In this document: one piece after another, positions 25,064 through 37,504 of the stretch
How the letters are laid out: every line of letters starts with the position of its first letter
Numbering within the stretch: position 1 is the first letter of the stretch
Assembly (NCBI RefSeq): GCF_000146325.1
Contig: NZ_GL397067.1
Span: forward strand, 1,556,850 to 1,620,849
Direction of reading: 5' to 3'
Origin: Pediococcus acidilactici DSM 20284
Lineage (GTDB): Bacteria; Bacillota; Bacilli; Lactobacillales; Lactobacillaceae
Length of the DNA: 64,000 bases
Program-made: the position numbers and the translations under genes
Notes under the pieces: generated by a model
Told to the model about the DNA's origin: nothing
The model's input: only the letters and a program-made list of their open reading frames with translations
Database searches by the model: none

Positions 25064-26944
25064 TTATAACATCCCCTTAATCCTCCCCAAAAAGTCCTCG
25101 TAACTCGTGCTTCCAACCAATTCAGCAATATTCTTTTCTTCCGTCATCACGTCCGATAACCTGTCAAAAATGTTTCTAAACAACTTAGAATCTTCTTTTC
25201 GCACAGCTAAAGCGAATACTAGATAAACGCGACTTGTTCCCCAAGTTAGCCCGTTAGGATTGATATAAATGAACCCCTTGGTACTATGCGCTTTCATGGT
25301 TAACGAATGGGGAATTGCTATTTTACCAAACGCCGTGGACGACATTTGTTCCCTATCCAACAAATCTTTTTGGTAATCTTGGTCGGTTACCTTAGCTTGG
25401 TAAAAGGCATTGGCAATATGCTCAATAACGGCTTCCTTCGTTTTTAATTGTCGACTAATCGTGAAGAAACGTTGGTCGAAAAATGTTCCAATTTGGCTAT
25501 CAAATGCCTTCCGCCGCTTTTCATTACCAATTTCATCAATCTTATTTTTCAACATGCGATTATCATTTTTCGTAAAGAATGGCGAGATTCGTACACTAGG
25601 TACTCTAGTCGAGATTCTATCTGTAAAGGCAATTAATAAATCAAGATCTTTTTCTACTGCAGAATCTGTGGTGACAACCTTTGTAATTACTAGTTCACTA
25701 CCAAAATTCTTTTCAATTTGATCAACAATTGATAAAAATTTTCCCTGATAATCTGGAATTAAAATCGCTGTCCTTAGCCGTTCTTTATCTTCAATCTGTT
25801 TTGCAATGGCATTTCCAATATGCATAGCAATGTAGGCAATCTCGTTGTCAGGAACCGGCACTCCTACATAGTTTGCAATCTTATGAGATATTAGCACCGC
25901 ACATTCGTAGACAGTAGGGCTTTGAGCCTTCATTTGATTAGCCATCGGATTTTGAATGCTTTTCCCGTCTCGCAACCGTTGAATTAACCGGCTAACGTGA
26001 ATCGCAAATTGATTTATAAAATCAGGTCCCGTCAAATCAATTTTATAAATGCTCTTCACGTAAGCAAGAATGACGCGAATTAAGCGTAAAGAACTTTCTG
26101 AAATACTGTCTTTCATATCAATCGTCCATCGGGAAACCGAACCATCAATGACCAGCCCCAGACTTTCTAAGTCATCTTTAGAAAAACGAACGTTTGTCTG
26201 ACTGTTTTCAACTTCCTTTAGTAAATCTTTGGCAAAGCGACTACTTTTCCAGTAAAAATCATCTAAATATGGTTGCGTTTGATATCCATCTCTAATCCGT
26301 TGGATGGCAATTACCACGTGTAAAACAATGTTATTCAAATCAAAAGTATTCAAATAAATATGATGATCCTTTGCGCATGCTTGCGTAATCGTGTACAGTC
26401 CATCTAAATCAATTGTAGGGAAGTTGCTTCGAATAATTGATTTACTAATAAAATTTCCGTCGCTTTCTTTATATAGCATGTCTGAAAGCATGTGTCGCTT
26501 ATCTTCTTCGCTACCAGAGATAGAGAAATAATCCCCTCGCTGTTTCAAAGTTAAGTCAAAATTTTTCGCGTATTTTACGGCCGCTTTAAAATCAAGTTTT
26601 AAATTAGATTCACTAACAAAAATTTCTTCAGCTAGATCGTACACATTTACCGGCGCATCGTTGCTTAACAATCTATTGAGTACGTAAAAAATCCGTTCCC
26701 GCTTAGTAGTTGGGATTTTGGACCCTTTTAATTCCGGTTGTTTTTCTTTAATTTCTCTAGTGCCCTCATATTTATAGCCCAACTTTGAAGAAACCACTGG
26801 GTGATCTGCCGATAAATTTTTATAGTACTTTTTAACGCTTCTACCCGACACATCCAAAAAAATCGATAGTTCTTGAACACTATGCCACCCCGGTTTGGTC
26901 ATGAGGTACCGGAGCATTTCCTCTTCTCTTTTTGTGGACATCAT
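25064..26944 (-). CDS. PRD-domain transcriptional regulator with C-terminal PTS IIA domain (LicR/BglG-antiterminator-like activator)
   Basis: 626 residues. Two N-terminal helix-turn-helix segments (about 8-35, and 80-150 of the Mga type), then PRD1 (about 180-280, HVVIAIQRIRDG), PRD2 (about 295-395, FAIHVSRLIQRLRDG and IAYIAMHIGNAIA), a IIB-like domain without an obvious active Cys (ILIPDYQGK), and a IIA domain with the phosphorylatable His in GKIAIPHSLT. This build is typical of activators whose PRD His residues are phosphorylated by HPr and the cognate PTS. It lies just downstream of the beta-glucoside PTS operon on the same strand and most likely controls it. It starts at ATGATG (26942-26944) after AGGGG. 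Confidence 0.88.
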   Translation of the reverse strand: MMSTKREEEMLRYLMTKPGWHSVQELSIFLDVSGRSVKKYYKNLSADHPVVSSKLGYKYEGTREIKEKQPELKGSKIPTTKRERIFYVLNRLLSNDAPVNVYDLAEEIFVSESNLKLDFKAAVKYAKNFDLTLKQRGDYFSISGSEEDKRHMLSDMLYKESDGNFISKSIIRSNFPTIDLDGLYTITQACAKDHHIYLNTFDLNNIVLHVVIAIQRIRDGYQTQPYLDDFYWKSSRFAKDLLKEVENSQTNVRFSKDDLESLGLVIDGSVSRWTIDMKDSISESSLRLIRVILAYVKSIYKIDLTGPDFINQFAIHVSRLIQRLRDGKSIQNPMANQMKAQSPTVYECAVLISHKIANYVGVPVPDNEIAYIAMHIGNAIAKQIEDKERLRTAILIPDYQGKFLSIVDQIEKNFGSELVITKVVTTDSAVEKDLDLLIAFTDRISTRVPSVRISPFFTKNDNRMLKNKIDEIGNEKRRKAFDSQIGTFFDQRFFTISRQLKTKEAVIEHIANAFYQAKVTDQDYQKDLLDREQMSSTAFGKIAIPHSLTMKAHSTKGFIYINPNGLTWGTSRVYLVFALAVRKEDSKLFRNIFDRLSDVMTEEKNIAELVGSTSYEDFLGRIKGML

Positions 26945-27017
26945 TATATCCCCTAATCATGAGCATTAACTATGTTTAATTTGAAAGTCTGCCAATCAAA
27001 CGTGGCTTTCTACGCAA

Positions 27018-27058
27018 AATTTCGCGAAAAGCGTTTAAAATAGCCTAATCGCGAAATT
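27018..27058 (-). terminator. Inverted repeat after the beta-glucoside operon
   Basis: AATTTCGCGA (27018-27027) is exactly inverted at 27049-27058, with a 21-base loop and a short T run on the minus side. It is a likely terminator, or an operator for the regulator gene downstream. Confidence 0.5.
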
Positions 27059-27069
27059 ATAATTTTTAA

Positions 27070-28539
<1,470 letters not shown>

Positions 28540-28884
28540 TTATCTTTTTCCTTCTTTGCGTTCAAATATGTCAATTAACTTCTTAGATAGATTGTATTCA
28601 CTCATAATGGTCATTACCGTGTCTTGAGCATGGGTAAACAGCACTGAATACTCTACGGCATCGCCTTCCGCTTCTTTTTGTAGTTTCTTAGTTTGAATAC
28701 GGTGAGCAGCTACCAATTTTTGATTGGCTTCTTCCATAAGTTCTTTAGCAGCGCTATAATCATTCTCTGCTACTTTATCAAGCGCTTTTGAAATAAAATC
28801 CCGCGCGTCTCCCGCATTAATAATAATTTCCATCGTTTCTTTTACAGATTCATTTGAACTTTCTTTATCAGCCATATTAATCAA
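28540..28884 (-). CDS. PTS lactose/cellobiose family IIA component
   Basis: About 111-114 residues, all helical, typical of the IIA(Lac/Cel) trimer. The phosphorylated His is in LFTHAQDTVM, and LVAAHRIQTKKLQ is also conserved. It accepts phosphate from HPr and passes it to the IIB in the same operon. The start may be TTG at 28884 (5 bases after AAAGG) or ATG at 28875. It lies between the IIC and GH1 genes. Confidence 0.9.
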   Translation of the reverse strand: MINMADKESSNESVKETMEIIINAGDARDFISKALDKVAENDYSAAKELMEEANQKLVAAHRIQTKKLQKEAEGDAVEYSVLFTHAQDTVMTIMSEYNLSKKLIDIFERKEGKR

Positions 28885-28909
28885 TTAACCTTTCTCAAAT
28901 TATTAATTT

Positions 28910-30136
28910 TTAGTTTTCCTCTTTAATAAGATTACTGTCGTAAATTTTAAAGAATGGATAATAAATCAACCCTCCTACACAGAATAGAATTGCAAGAAGA
29001 ATTAAAGCACTAACCGCTGGACTTACTATCCATGTAACAAATGGGAACGGGATATACCACATTTGCATCAATGAATGCGGTATCGGTGATAAACCAAATT
29101 TAAACCAAAATACAGTAATTAATGGCAATACAATCCCGTTAATCCATAACGGCAGCATCAAATATGGATTCCAAACAATTGTCCCAAAAACTAGTGGCTC
29201 ATTAATATTAAATATTGAAGGAACAACACATGCTTTCCCTAAAGCCTTTAATCTCTTAGATTTACTCCAGAAGAGCATCATTAGCACTAACGGCATGGTG
29301 CAACCTACTCCACCAATCCAAGGGAAACTATAAATCAGCTCACTAGTAAAAATGTGCGTAATCGCTTGTCCGTGTGCAAATTGTTGTGCGTTATTAGCAA
29401 TACCAGCAAACATGATTGGTTGATCAATCGCTGCTAAAACCCAACCAGAAATCCCCATTGAATAAATAAAACAGTCAAAAAATAGGAATAAAGTGAATCC
29501 CCACCAGGTATCTAATGAATTAGCTAACGGTGAAAATACTGCTACTACCAGCTGGTAAAGATCAAAGTGAACTAAATAAGTTAAAATCCATCCAGTTCCA
29601 ACTACCAGGATGATAGGTAACATGGAATCAAACCAAGCAATCACAAAATCTGGCAATGCAGTATCTTCATTAAAAAAGCTAAATTTACCAAAGAACCCCA
29701 TAATAATTGCAACAAAGCCGCCCACAACCAGAGCTACAAACATTCCCCCAGCTCCTAGTTCAGAGAATTGATATGAAATAATTGAACCTGTTTTATCCCA
29801 AGTTGGATTAGCAAACATCAGAAATAGCGCAACTGATGATAACCCAGCAATGATTTTTTGTTTATTTAATTTCTTTTGCTCCATCACGTTAAACGGGAAA
29901 AGAAAAGCAACAAAAATTGATGTAAGTCCAAAAGTAAAGTTACTAATCGGCGACAAATCTGGCCACCACTTAAAAAAATTAGCAGGAATATCAAGTAATG
30001 TAATTAGTGATCCAACAAAAATAAATGGTAAAACCTGTAGAATAGAATTCTTGATAGTCAATATCCATTGATTATTTGCAATTTTCTGTGCTCGTGGAGC
30101 AAAACCTTTATTTAAAGCATCCATGAACTTATTCAT
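28910..30136 (-). CDS. PTS lactose/cellobiose family IIC permease
   Basis: 408 residues with about 10 membrane segments. The family motif is near GKACVVPSIFNINEPLVFG, with the conserved Asn-Glu-Pro of the sugar site. It moves the sugar through the membrane while IIB phosphorylates it. It starts 23 bases after the IIB gene. Together with IIA, IIB and the GH1 enzyme it forms a beta-glucoside or cellobiose-like uptake system; the true substrate is open given the unusual GH1. Confidence 0.92.
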   Translation of the reverse strand: MNKFMDALNKGFAPRAQKIANNQWILTIKNSILQVLPFIFVGSLITLLDIPANFFKWWPDLSPISNFTFGLTSIFVAFLFPFNVMEQKKLNKQKIIAGLSSVALFLMFANPTWDKTGSIISYQFSELGAGGMFVALVVGGFVAIIMGFFGKFSFFNEDTALPDFVIAWFDSMLPIILVVGTGWILTYLVHFDLYQLVVAVFSPLANSLDTWWGFTLFLFFDCFIYSMGISGWVLAAIDQPIMFAGIANNAQQFAHGQAITHIFTSELIYSFPWIGGVGCTMPLVLMMLFWSKSKRLKALGKACVVPSIFNINEPLVFGTIVWNPYLMLPLWINGIVLPLITVFWFKFGLSPIPHSLMQMWYIPFPFVTWIVSPAVSALILLAILFCVGGLIYYPFFKIYDSNLIKEEN

Positions 30137-30159
30137 TGGAATGTCTCCTCTCCATTTAA

Positions 30160-30462
30160 TTAAACTTCTGATTTGATATGCTCAACGGCCGCTGCCCCAT
30201 CTAAAATCGAATAGTAATCTGGCTTCATCAAAATCGTAACGACCTTGTCAGGTACACTTTTTTGAAGTGCTTCGAATTCTGATTTCAAATGCGGCCCCAC
30301 CATTAAAACATCAATATCATTGGCGTAGTCATTAAGTTCTGCTTCGCTACGGGCTTGAATTTTATAATCTAATCCTGCTTTTTTGGCAGCTTTCCGCATA
30401 TTTGCCGCCATAAAGCCTGATGAAGCTCCCGATCCACAAACTAATAAGACGTTTAAACTCAT
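30160..30462 (-). CDS. PTS lactose/cellobiose family IIB component
   Basis: About 100 residues. The phosphorylated Cys is near the N-terminus in LLVCGSGASSGFM, as in IIB(Cel). It takes phosphate from IIA and passes it to the sugar. The start at 30462 (MSLNVLLV) has GGAGG 8 bases upstream. It is first in the operon. Confidence 0.92.
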   Translation of the reverse strand: MSLNVLLVCGSGASSGFMAANMRKAAKKAGLDYKIQARSEAELNDYANDIDVLMVGPHLKSEFEALQKSVPDKVVTILMKPDYYSILDGAAAVEHIKSEV

Positions 30463-30714
30463 AATAAATACCTCCATGAATGATTTCTTTTTACACTTTT
30501 AGAATAAAGCCCTTTCATTATTGTTTAAATTAAGCTTTTTCACCATGAGGGGAAGTTTTATGTCCGTTTAAATCATGGGATTTTCTTTTTAAAAAATTGC
30601 CAAATGTTCACGCACCTCTCTATCAAATTTTTCAAAACCAAATTTTAAATAAAAAGGGGCCTTAATCGTACCCATACTGTGGGGGGAAAACCTAAAATCT
30701 ATTTTTATGAAAAC
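30463..30714. other. Upstream region of the beta-glucoside operon
   Basis: Holds the likely promoter of the IIB gene: on the minus strand a weak TTTAAA (30524-30529) 17 bases from TATTCT (30501-30506). A G-run, GGGGGG, occurs at about 30681-30686. No gene or strong cre match is seen. Confidence 0.4.
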
Positions 30715-30763
30715 AAAAAATCCAGATTCTCAGGCTTCGCCATCCTAAGTCATCTGGATTTTT
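30715..30763. terminator. Terminator after the GH63 gene
   Basis: AAAATCCAGAT pairs with ATCTGGATTTTT. A and T runs on both sides allow either direction; it ends the minus-strand GH63/PTS transcript. Confidence 0.75.
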
Positions 30764-30790
30764 GTTTGTCTACTTATTCTTTAACCTGTC

Positions 30791-33118
<2,328 letters not shown>

Positions 33119-33145
33119 TTACCCCCATTAAAAGTTTCACGCTTT

Positions 33146-33160
33146 ATGTAATCGCATACA
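33146..33160 (+). promoter_or_regulatory. cre site (CcpA) candidate before the GH63 gene
   Basis: ATGTAATCGCATACA fits the general cre consensus WTGNAANCGNWNNCW fully. It lies 31 bases upstream of the GH63 start and 46 past the IID stop, suggesting that GH63 has its own catabolite-controlled promoter or a roadblock. Confidence 0.5.
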
Positions 33161-33205
33161 ATTGAGAATAATAAATTGGGCATCACCTCCTAAATAAGAC
33201 CTCCC

Positions 33206-34024
33206 TTAAATAAGTGAAATTATGAAAGCTCCTCCAATACAGACCACTACCGTCCAAATTAGTAATGCCGACGTCTTCACCTTTTTACCAACAATCCAAT
33301 ATATCAAAAGAAAAATTAATAATGGAATTAACTTGGGCATGATCATATCTAAATAAGTGTTTAAAGGCTGCGCAAATTTTCCCGCCCCAATCTTTATTTT
33401 AGATACATCAAATACTATGTACTGGGAAATCATACCACCTATCGCGGTTAATCCCACGATGCTTGCCGCATAAGTAATTTTATCCATTAGCCCAGTTTTT
33501 TCAGCATTAGTAATGAAATAAGCACCATAGCGGTAGCCGTACTTCAGCCCGTAATATCGAATTATAAATCCAGGTACGTTATAAATTAATAAAAATAGTA
33601 ATGGACCTAAAAGATTACCCTGTTGTGCAAAACCAATTGCAATACCGGTGGCGATAATCCGCAAAGTTCCCGCAATTAAGGAATCACCAATCCCAGCTAA
33701 GGGTCCCATCAAGGAAGTTTTTACTGCAGCTATAGAAGACTCATCAAACTCATCACTTTCCGCATTTCTTTCGTCCATTGCGGCATTAATTCCCATAAGG
33801 AGAGTAGAGATTTGCGGAGTAATTGCCATAAAATCCAAGCCACGTTTTAAAGCACTTTTAGCTTTTTTAGAATCGCCAGAATATATCTTTTTTACTGCTG
33901 GAAGCATTGCGTACGAATAGCCTAAATTCTGTTGTCGTTCATAATTCCATGAAGCATCTAATTGACAAGAACGCCAAAAGATTTTACGTAGTTCCTTGTT
34001 AGTTAATTTATGCTCAGAACTCAT
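33206..34024 (-). CDS. PTS mannose/sorbose family IID component
   Basis: About 272 residues of the IID(Man) family: LRKIFWRSCQLDASWNYERQ at the N-terminus, GPLAGIGDSLIAGTLR in the middle, and a C-terminal membrane segment. With IIC it forms the sugar channel. The start at 34024 (MSSEHKLTN) has GAGGAAG upstream and overlaps the IIC stop by 11 bases, showing coupled translation. Confidence 0.92.
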   Translation of the reverse strand: MSSEHKLTNKELRKIFWRSCQLDASWNYERQQNLGYSYAMLPAVKKIYSGDSKKAKSALKRGLDFMAITPQISTLLMGINAAMDERNAESDEFDESSIAAVKTSLMGPLAGIGDSLIAGTLRIIATGIAIGFAQQGNLLGPLLFLLIYNVPGFIIRYYGLKYGYRYGAYFITNAEKTGLMDKITYAASIVGLTAIGGMISQYIVFDVSKIKIGAGKFAQPLNTYLDMIMPKLIPLLIFLLIYWIVGKKVKTSALLIWTVVVCIGGAFIISLI

Positions 34025-34784
34025 TAGCATCTTCCTCACTTTCTACTTCATGACTTCCGTTACTATTAGTGTTAACTAGTAAAATTATGGCAACCACACA
34101 CCCAAAAGCCGTAACCCCTAAAATGCTAATTTTTAGGTATGCAGCTAATAAAAAGCCAAACAGCAGAAATACCGCGGTCTTTTTTGTCATTATCATTCTT
34201 ACTAATAATGCGAACCCAATTGCTGGAATAATCCCCATTGCATAATTAAATCCATTATTTACAAAAGCAGGTATTCCATTCACAAATGTTTTAATTACGG
34301 CTGAACCTAAATAAAAACCTAGACCAGTTAGAAATGCTAAAATTCCTGCCTGGCTAAAAACAGCAATATAATGCATTAAACCAACTCCATAATAATTTTC
34401 ATCAGTAGCATATTTATCCGCTTTTTCAGCTAATAAAGGAATTAATAGCATCATTAATAAATTCCAAACCATTTGCATTAACATGGAAATAGGTACTGCT
34501 AGCGCAACTGCCGTAGCCACACTTGAATGAGTGACAATCACATACGAAGTACCGATAACCGAACCGGAAACCATATCTGGTGGGTTACTAGCGCCAATTG
34601 CCATTGCTCCTAACCAAACTAATTCAAGAGCTGCTCCCACTTTAATTCCAGTAGTTAGATCACCTAAAACTAGTCCTACTAGTGGACCCATGATGATTGG
34701 ACGTGAGATCATTATGCTGGCAAAAAAACTATTTAAATAGCCTAAAAAAGCAACTACAAAAATTAACATCGCTTGTACTAACAT
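34014..34784 (-). CDS. PTS mannose/sorbose family IIC component
   Basis: 256 residues, about seven membrane segments. IIC(Man) pattern: SRPIIMGPLVGLVLGDLTTG and LELVWLGAMAIGASNPPD. It recognises and moves the sugar together with IID. The start is 2 bases after the IIB stop. Confidence 0.92.
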   Translation of the reverse strand: MLVQAMLIFVVAFLGYLNSFFASIMISRPIIMGPLVGLVLGDLTTGIKVGAALELVWLGAMAIGASNPPDMVSGSVIGTSYVIVTHSSVATAVALAVPISMLMQMVWNLLMMLLIPLLAEKADKYATDENYYGVGLMHYIAVFSQAGILAFLTGLGFYLGSAVIKTFVNGIPAFVNNGFNYAMGIIPAIGFALLVRMIMTKKTAVFLLFGFLLAAYLKISILGVTAFGCVVAIILLVNTNSNGSHEVESEEDANEF

Positions 34785-34786
34785 TC

Positions 34787-35266
34787 TTACTCTCCTATCA
34801 GTTTAAAAACATCCTGGACCTTATCGTTGGGAACCATCTGTACTTCAAATCTAGTGCCGACTTTTTCTGCAGCTCGTTTCATAATATTAATTTCTTGATT
34901 ATTAACGAAAAACGCCTTAGCGACTTGTCGCTTCCCTTCACCATCCTTTGCTCCACCCAAATTAACTACTTTTATAGCTGTCACCTTTTCTGCTAGTTCA
35001 CACGCATCTTTCACATTTTCTAACAGAATCAGTAAATTATATTTGTCCGTTATTCCGCTGTTGAGAGCTTCAATTGATTCATCTGAACCTTTTATTACCA
35101 GTTTTACATTATCAGGGCGAGCCATTCGTAAAGCAGCCGTCCGTAAGCTATCGTTAGCAACCTCATCATTAGCGATTAAAACGCAGTCCACTTTCAAATA
35201 CTTTATCCATGCAAAAGCTACTTGACCATGCAACAATCGATGATCTACTCTCACTAATTTAATCAT
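34787..35266 (-). CDS. PTS mannose/sorbose family IIB component
   Basis: 159 residues. The phosphorylated His15 is in VRVDHRLLHGQVAFAW, the IIB(Man) signature, and LNLGGAKDGEGK-like VVNLGGAKDGEGKRQVAK follows. It takes phosphate from a IIA(Man) protein that is not encoded here. The ATG overlaps the end of the BtpA-like gene by 8 bases. Confidence 0.92.
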   Translation of the reverse strand: MIKLVRVDHRLLHGQVAFAWIKYLKVDCVLIANDEVANDSLRTAALRMARPDNVKLVIKGSDESIEALNSGITDKYNLLILLENVKDACELAEKVTAIKVVNLGGAKDGEGKRQVAKAFFVNNQEINIMKRAAEKVGTRFEVQMVPNDKVQDVFKLIGE

Positions 35267-36014
35267 GCTGATACTCCTCTCTAATTTTATACACTTGTTT
35301 CAACACCTCTCGAACGTTATCCATAGAAACTTCGTTTTCCGCTTTATGGTCTTGTTTAAAGTAACTACCAATAATGGCTCCATCAGCGTATCTAAATTGA
35401 TCACTCATATTTTGAGGTGTCATCCCTGCGCCCACAATTAATGGAAAATCGCCAATCCCTTCTCGAAAACGCTTAACTTTTTGAATAGGCGTTTCCTTGC
35501 CAGTAGCGTCACCAGTAACACAAATTGCATCACAGCGTTCTTTGGCAATTTGTAAATCTTCATATTCTGTATTATTTGATAAAACTGGCTGATATTTAAA
35601 CCTTACTCCACCAAGGATGGCACCTTCATATTCCACACGTTTCTGCATTATAAAGGCTGCAATACTATCTTCATCACGTGGCATTACATGTCCTACCACT
35701 GAATCAAGTTGTACAAAATTAGCATGATATTCTTCAGCTAAACTAAATCCCATTTGGTCAACATTTAAGCAATTAACACCGTAAGGGACCGATATTTCTT
35801 GCTGGTTAACATAACTTAATGCCCTATCCATATCTTTATAAGTACCAAAATAGTCTTCAATAATCACACCGTCTATACCGTTATTAATAAATAGATCTAA
35901 CTCCTTCTTAAAGCGCTCAAACACATCATTATGACTTTCTCCCTTCAAATGAAGCATCGCTATAATTGGCTTAGTATTTTTAAATAGCCCTAAAAAATCA
36001 CGTTTCTTTAACAT
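35259..36014 (-). CDS. BtpA/SgcQ family protein
   Basis: About 251 residues, a TIM-barrel-like protein of the BtpA family: PIIAMLHLKGE, GIDGVIIEDYFG, AICVTGDATGKETP and LIVGAGMTPQN. In enterobacteria SgcQ is found in a sugar PTS locus; a role in processing the incoming sugar phosphate is likely but unproven. The start at 36014 (MLKKRDFLG) has AAGGAGA upstream. It is first in the operon BtpA, IIB, IIC, IID, divergent from a GntR regulator. Confidence 0.85.
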   Translation of the reverse strand: MLKKRDFLGLFKNTKPIIAMLHLKGESHNDVFERFKKELDLFINNGIDGVIIEDYFGTYKDMDRALSYVNQQEISVPYGVNCLNVDQMGFSLAEEYHANFVQLDSVVGHVMPRDEDSIAAFIMQKRVEYEGAILGGVRFKYQPVLSNNTEYEDLQIAKERCDAICVTGDATGKETPIQKVKRFREGIGDFPLIVGAGMTPQNMSDQFRYADGAIIGSYFKQDHKAENEVSMDNVREVLKQVYKIREEYQHD

Positions 36015-36125
36015 AAATTTAGTCTCCTTAAACTCCACCGGCTAGTTTTTAATATCTAGTATTTAAAGATAGTGCTATACTAATTCCAATAAACCAACGG
36101 GTGTACTAACTATTTTTTCACCAAC

Positions 36126-36141
36126 TTGTATTATGTTGTAT
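36126..36141. promoter_or_regulatory. Direct TTGTAT repeats in the GntR/btpA divergent region
   Basis: TTGTAT occurs at 36126-36131 and 36136-36141, one helical turn apart, between the divergent regulator and PTS operon. A possible operator of the GntR/UTRA protein. Confidence 0.35.
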
Positions 36142-36160
36142 CATTGGTTAAAGAATATCA

Positions 36161-36175
36161 TCAAAGCGCTTACAA
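36161..36175. promoter_or_regulatory. cre-like site before the GntR gene
   Basis: TCAAAGCGCTTACAA has the palindromic core AAGCGCTT and matches the cre consensus with one mismatch. It is about 45 bases upstream of the regulator start. Confidence 0.4.
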
Positions 36176-36210
36176 GTAAATATTTTTTTCGAAGGAGTTT
36201 TATCTTTATC

Positions 36211-36924
36211 ATGCGTAAATCATCTGACGTTATCTCACTACAAGAAAAGCTATATCAATTAATTTACCAACAAATTCATAGTGGTAAATTAAAACAAGGA
36301 GACAAACTACCTTCAGAAAATGAGTTTGCAAAAAAATATCAAGTTAGTAGAGTTACTGTTCGAAAAGCTTTACAAAAATTAGTAGATGAAAAACTCATCG
36401 TAAAAAAACACGGCTTAGGGGCTTTTGTAAGTCAACCCTCTCCTACTGAAAGTTTAGTTACTGGAGGAAGCTTTTCAGATAGTGTTAAACAAGTAGGTCG
36501 CCATCCTTCTACTAAGATAATTTCTTTTAAAGAGACTGTTTATGATTTTAACGACAACACCTTTTTAAATGGAGCGAATGTTTATCAAATTGATCGGCTC
36601 AGAATTGTCGACAATACACCTGTAATATATGAAATTGATTACTTTCCTACTGACTACACTTTTGTCAAAACTGGAGACTTCCTAAGCCATTCATTTTTCA
36701 AAGGAATTGAAAAGTACTTAAATCTTATACCAAATAACTTTGAAGAATATTTTCAAATCTTTTACGCAAACCAAGCAATGGCATCACACTTAGAAGTTCG
36801 TTCAGGCTCGCCAGTAATGGAAGTCACCCAAGTAGTAAATGATAAGAACGGCACGCCAATATACGTTAATAAACAGTACATTGATTCATCTAAGTATATA
36901 TATGCTGTAAAACATTCAAAATAA
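36211..36924 (+). CDS. GntR family (HutC type) transcriptional regulator
   Basis: About 237 residues. An N-terminal winged helix of the GntR family (QEKLYQLIYQQIHSGKLKQG, then LPSENEFAKKYQVSRVTVRK) and a C-terminal UTRA ligand-binding domain (about 85-235) ending VMEVTQVVND and YVNKQYIDSSK. The start at 36211 is placed at MRKSSDV; AAGGAG at 36193-36198 is a little far upstream (12 bases). It is divergent from the btpA-PTS operon and likely represses it until a sugar phosphate binds. Confidence 0.87.
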   Translation: MRKSSDVISLQEKLYQLIYQQIHSGKLKQGDKLPSENEFAKKYQVSRVTVRKALQKLVDEKLIVKKHGLGAFVSQPSPTESLVTGGSFSDSVKQVGRHPSTKIISFKETVYDFNDNTFLNGANVYQIDRLRIVDNTPVIYEIDYFPTDYTFVKTGDFLSHSFFKGIEKYLNLIPNNFEEYFQIFYANQAMASHLEVRSGSPVMEVTQVVNDKNGTPIYVNKQYIDSSKYIYAVKHSK

Positions 36925-36962
36925 TAATTGAATCATGGATTAAATACTTTTTTAGGAGTAAC

Positions 36963-36998
36963 AAAAAAGCCGTCAATCGGGGTGATTGACGACTTTTT
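36963..36998 (+). terminator. Terminator after the GntR gene
   Basis: AAAAAGCCGTCAATC pairs with GATTGACGACTTTTT, loop about 5 bases, followed by C-T-T. Confidence 0.88.
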
Positions 36999-37504
36999 CT
37001 TGTTAGATAAATATATTTCATAGATCACTAAACATGGTACCATTTATTTAATTCAATAACAAGAAGCATTAACTTTATTAATAACACTATCTATCCTTAT
37101 AGCTATGCTTATTATTTATCAATTAAACTTAGTCAATTGCACTTATAAATTCTTTAATATATACCCACATCCTAATATGAATCACGGAAACAAACCAGGT
37201 AGCTTATATTCGATTGAATATAGACTACCTAATAAAAAATATTTAAGATAACTAACTTGTAACCCAAAAAATCCTACTTAAATTAATGGAGTAATCTCTC
37301 ACAAAAGCACAATGTTGATTAGTTCCCACTCCTGTCCTATAAGAAATAGTTCTACATTATCTTAGACGTGTCGAATTGATTTCATAAAAGTATCAAAAAT
37401 ACTATTGTCGTATGGTTAATACTTATCGGTATTCATTCCCTTTATAAAATCTATTCTATTAATTTGATAAAGCAACTGCAAACTTAGTTTAAAGCATTAA
37501 ATAC
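36999..37504. other. Intergenic region between sugar and exopolysaccharide loci
   Basis: About 500 AT-rich bases without a convincing gene. A hairpin AGGTAGCTTATATTC/GAATATAGACTACCT lies at 37197-37230 without a T run. Scattered short frames do not look protein-like; a decayed insertion is possible, but I cannot name it. Confidence 0.45.

Noticed and set aside
37197-37230. Terminator of the exopolysaccharide cluster
   Set aside because: The hairpin is good but lacks a T run on either strand, and it lies 270 bases past the last gene; I list it only as a hairpin.
37261-37500. Decayed IS transposase remnant
   Set aside because: Some short frames vaguely resemble a transposase end, but no motif, inverted ends or target duplication could be supported.
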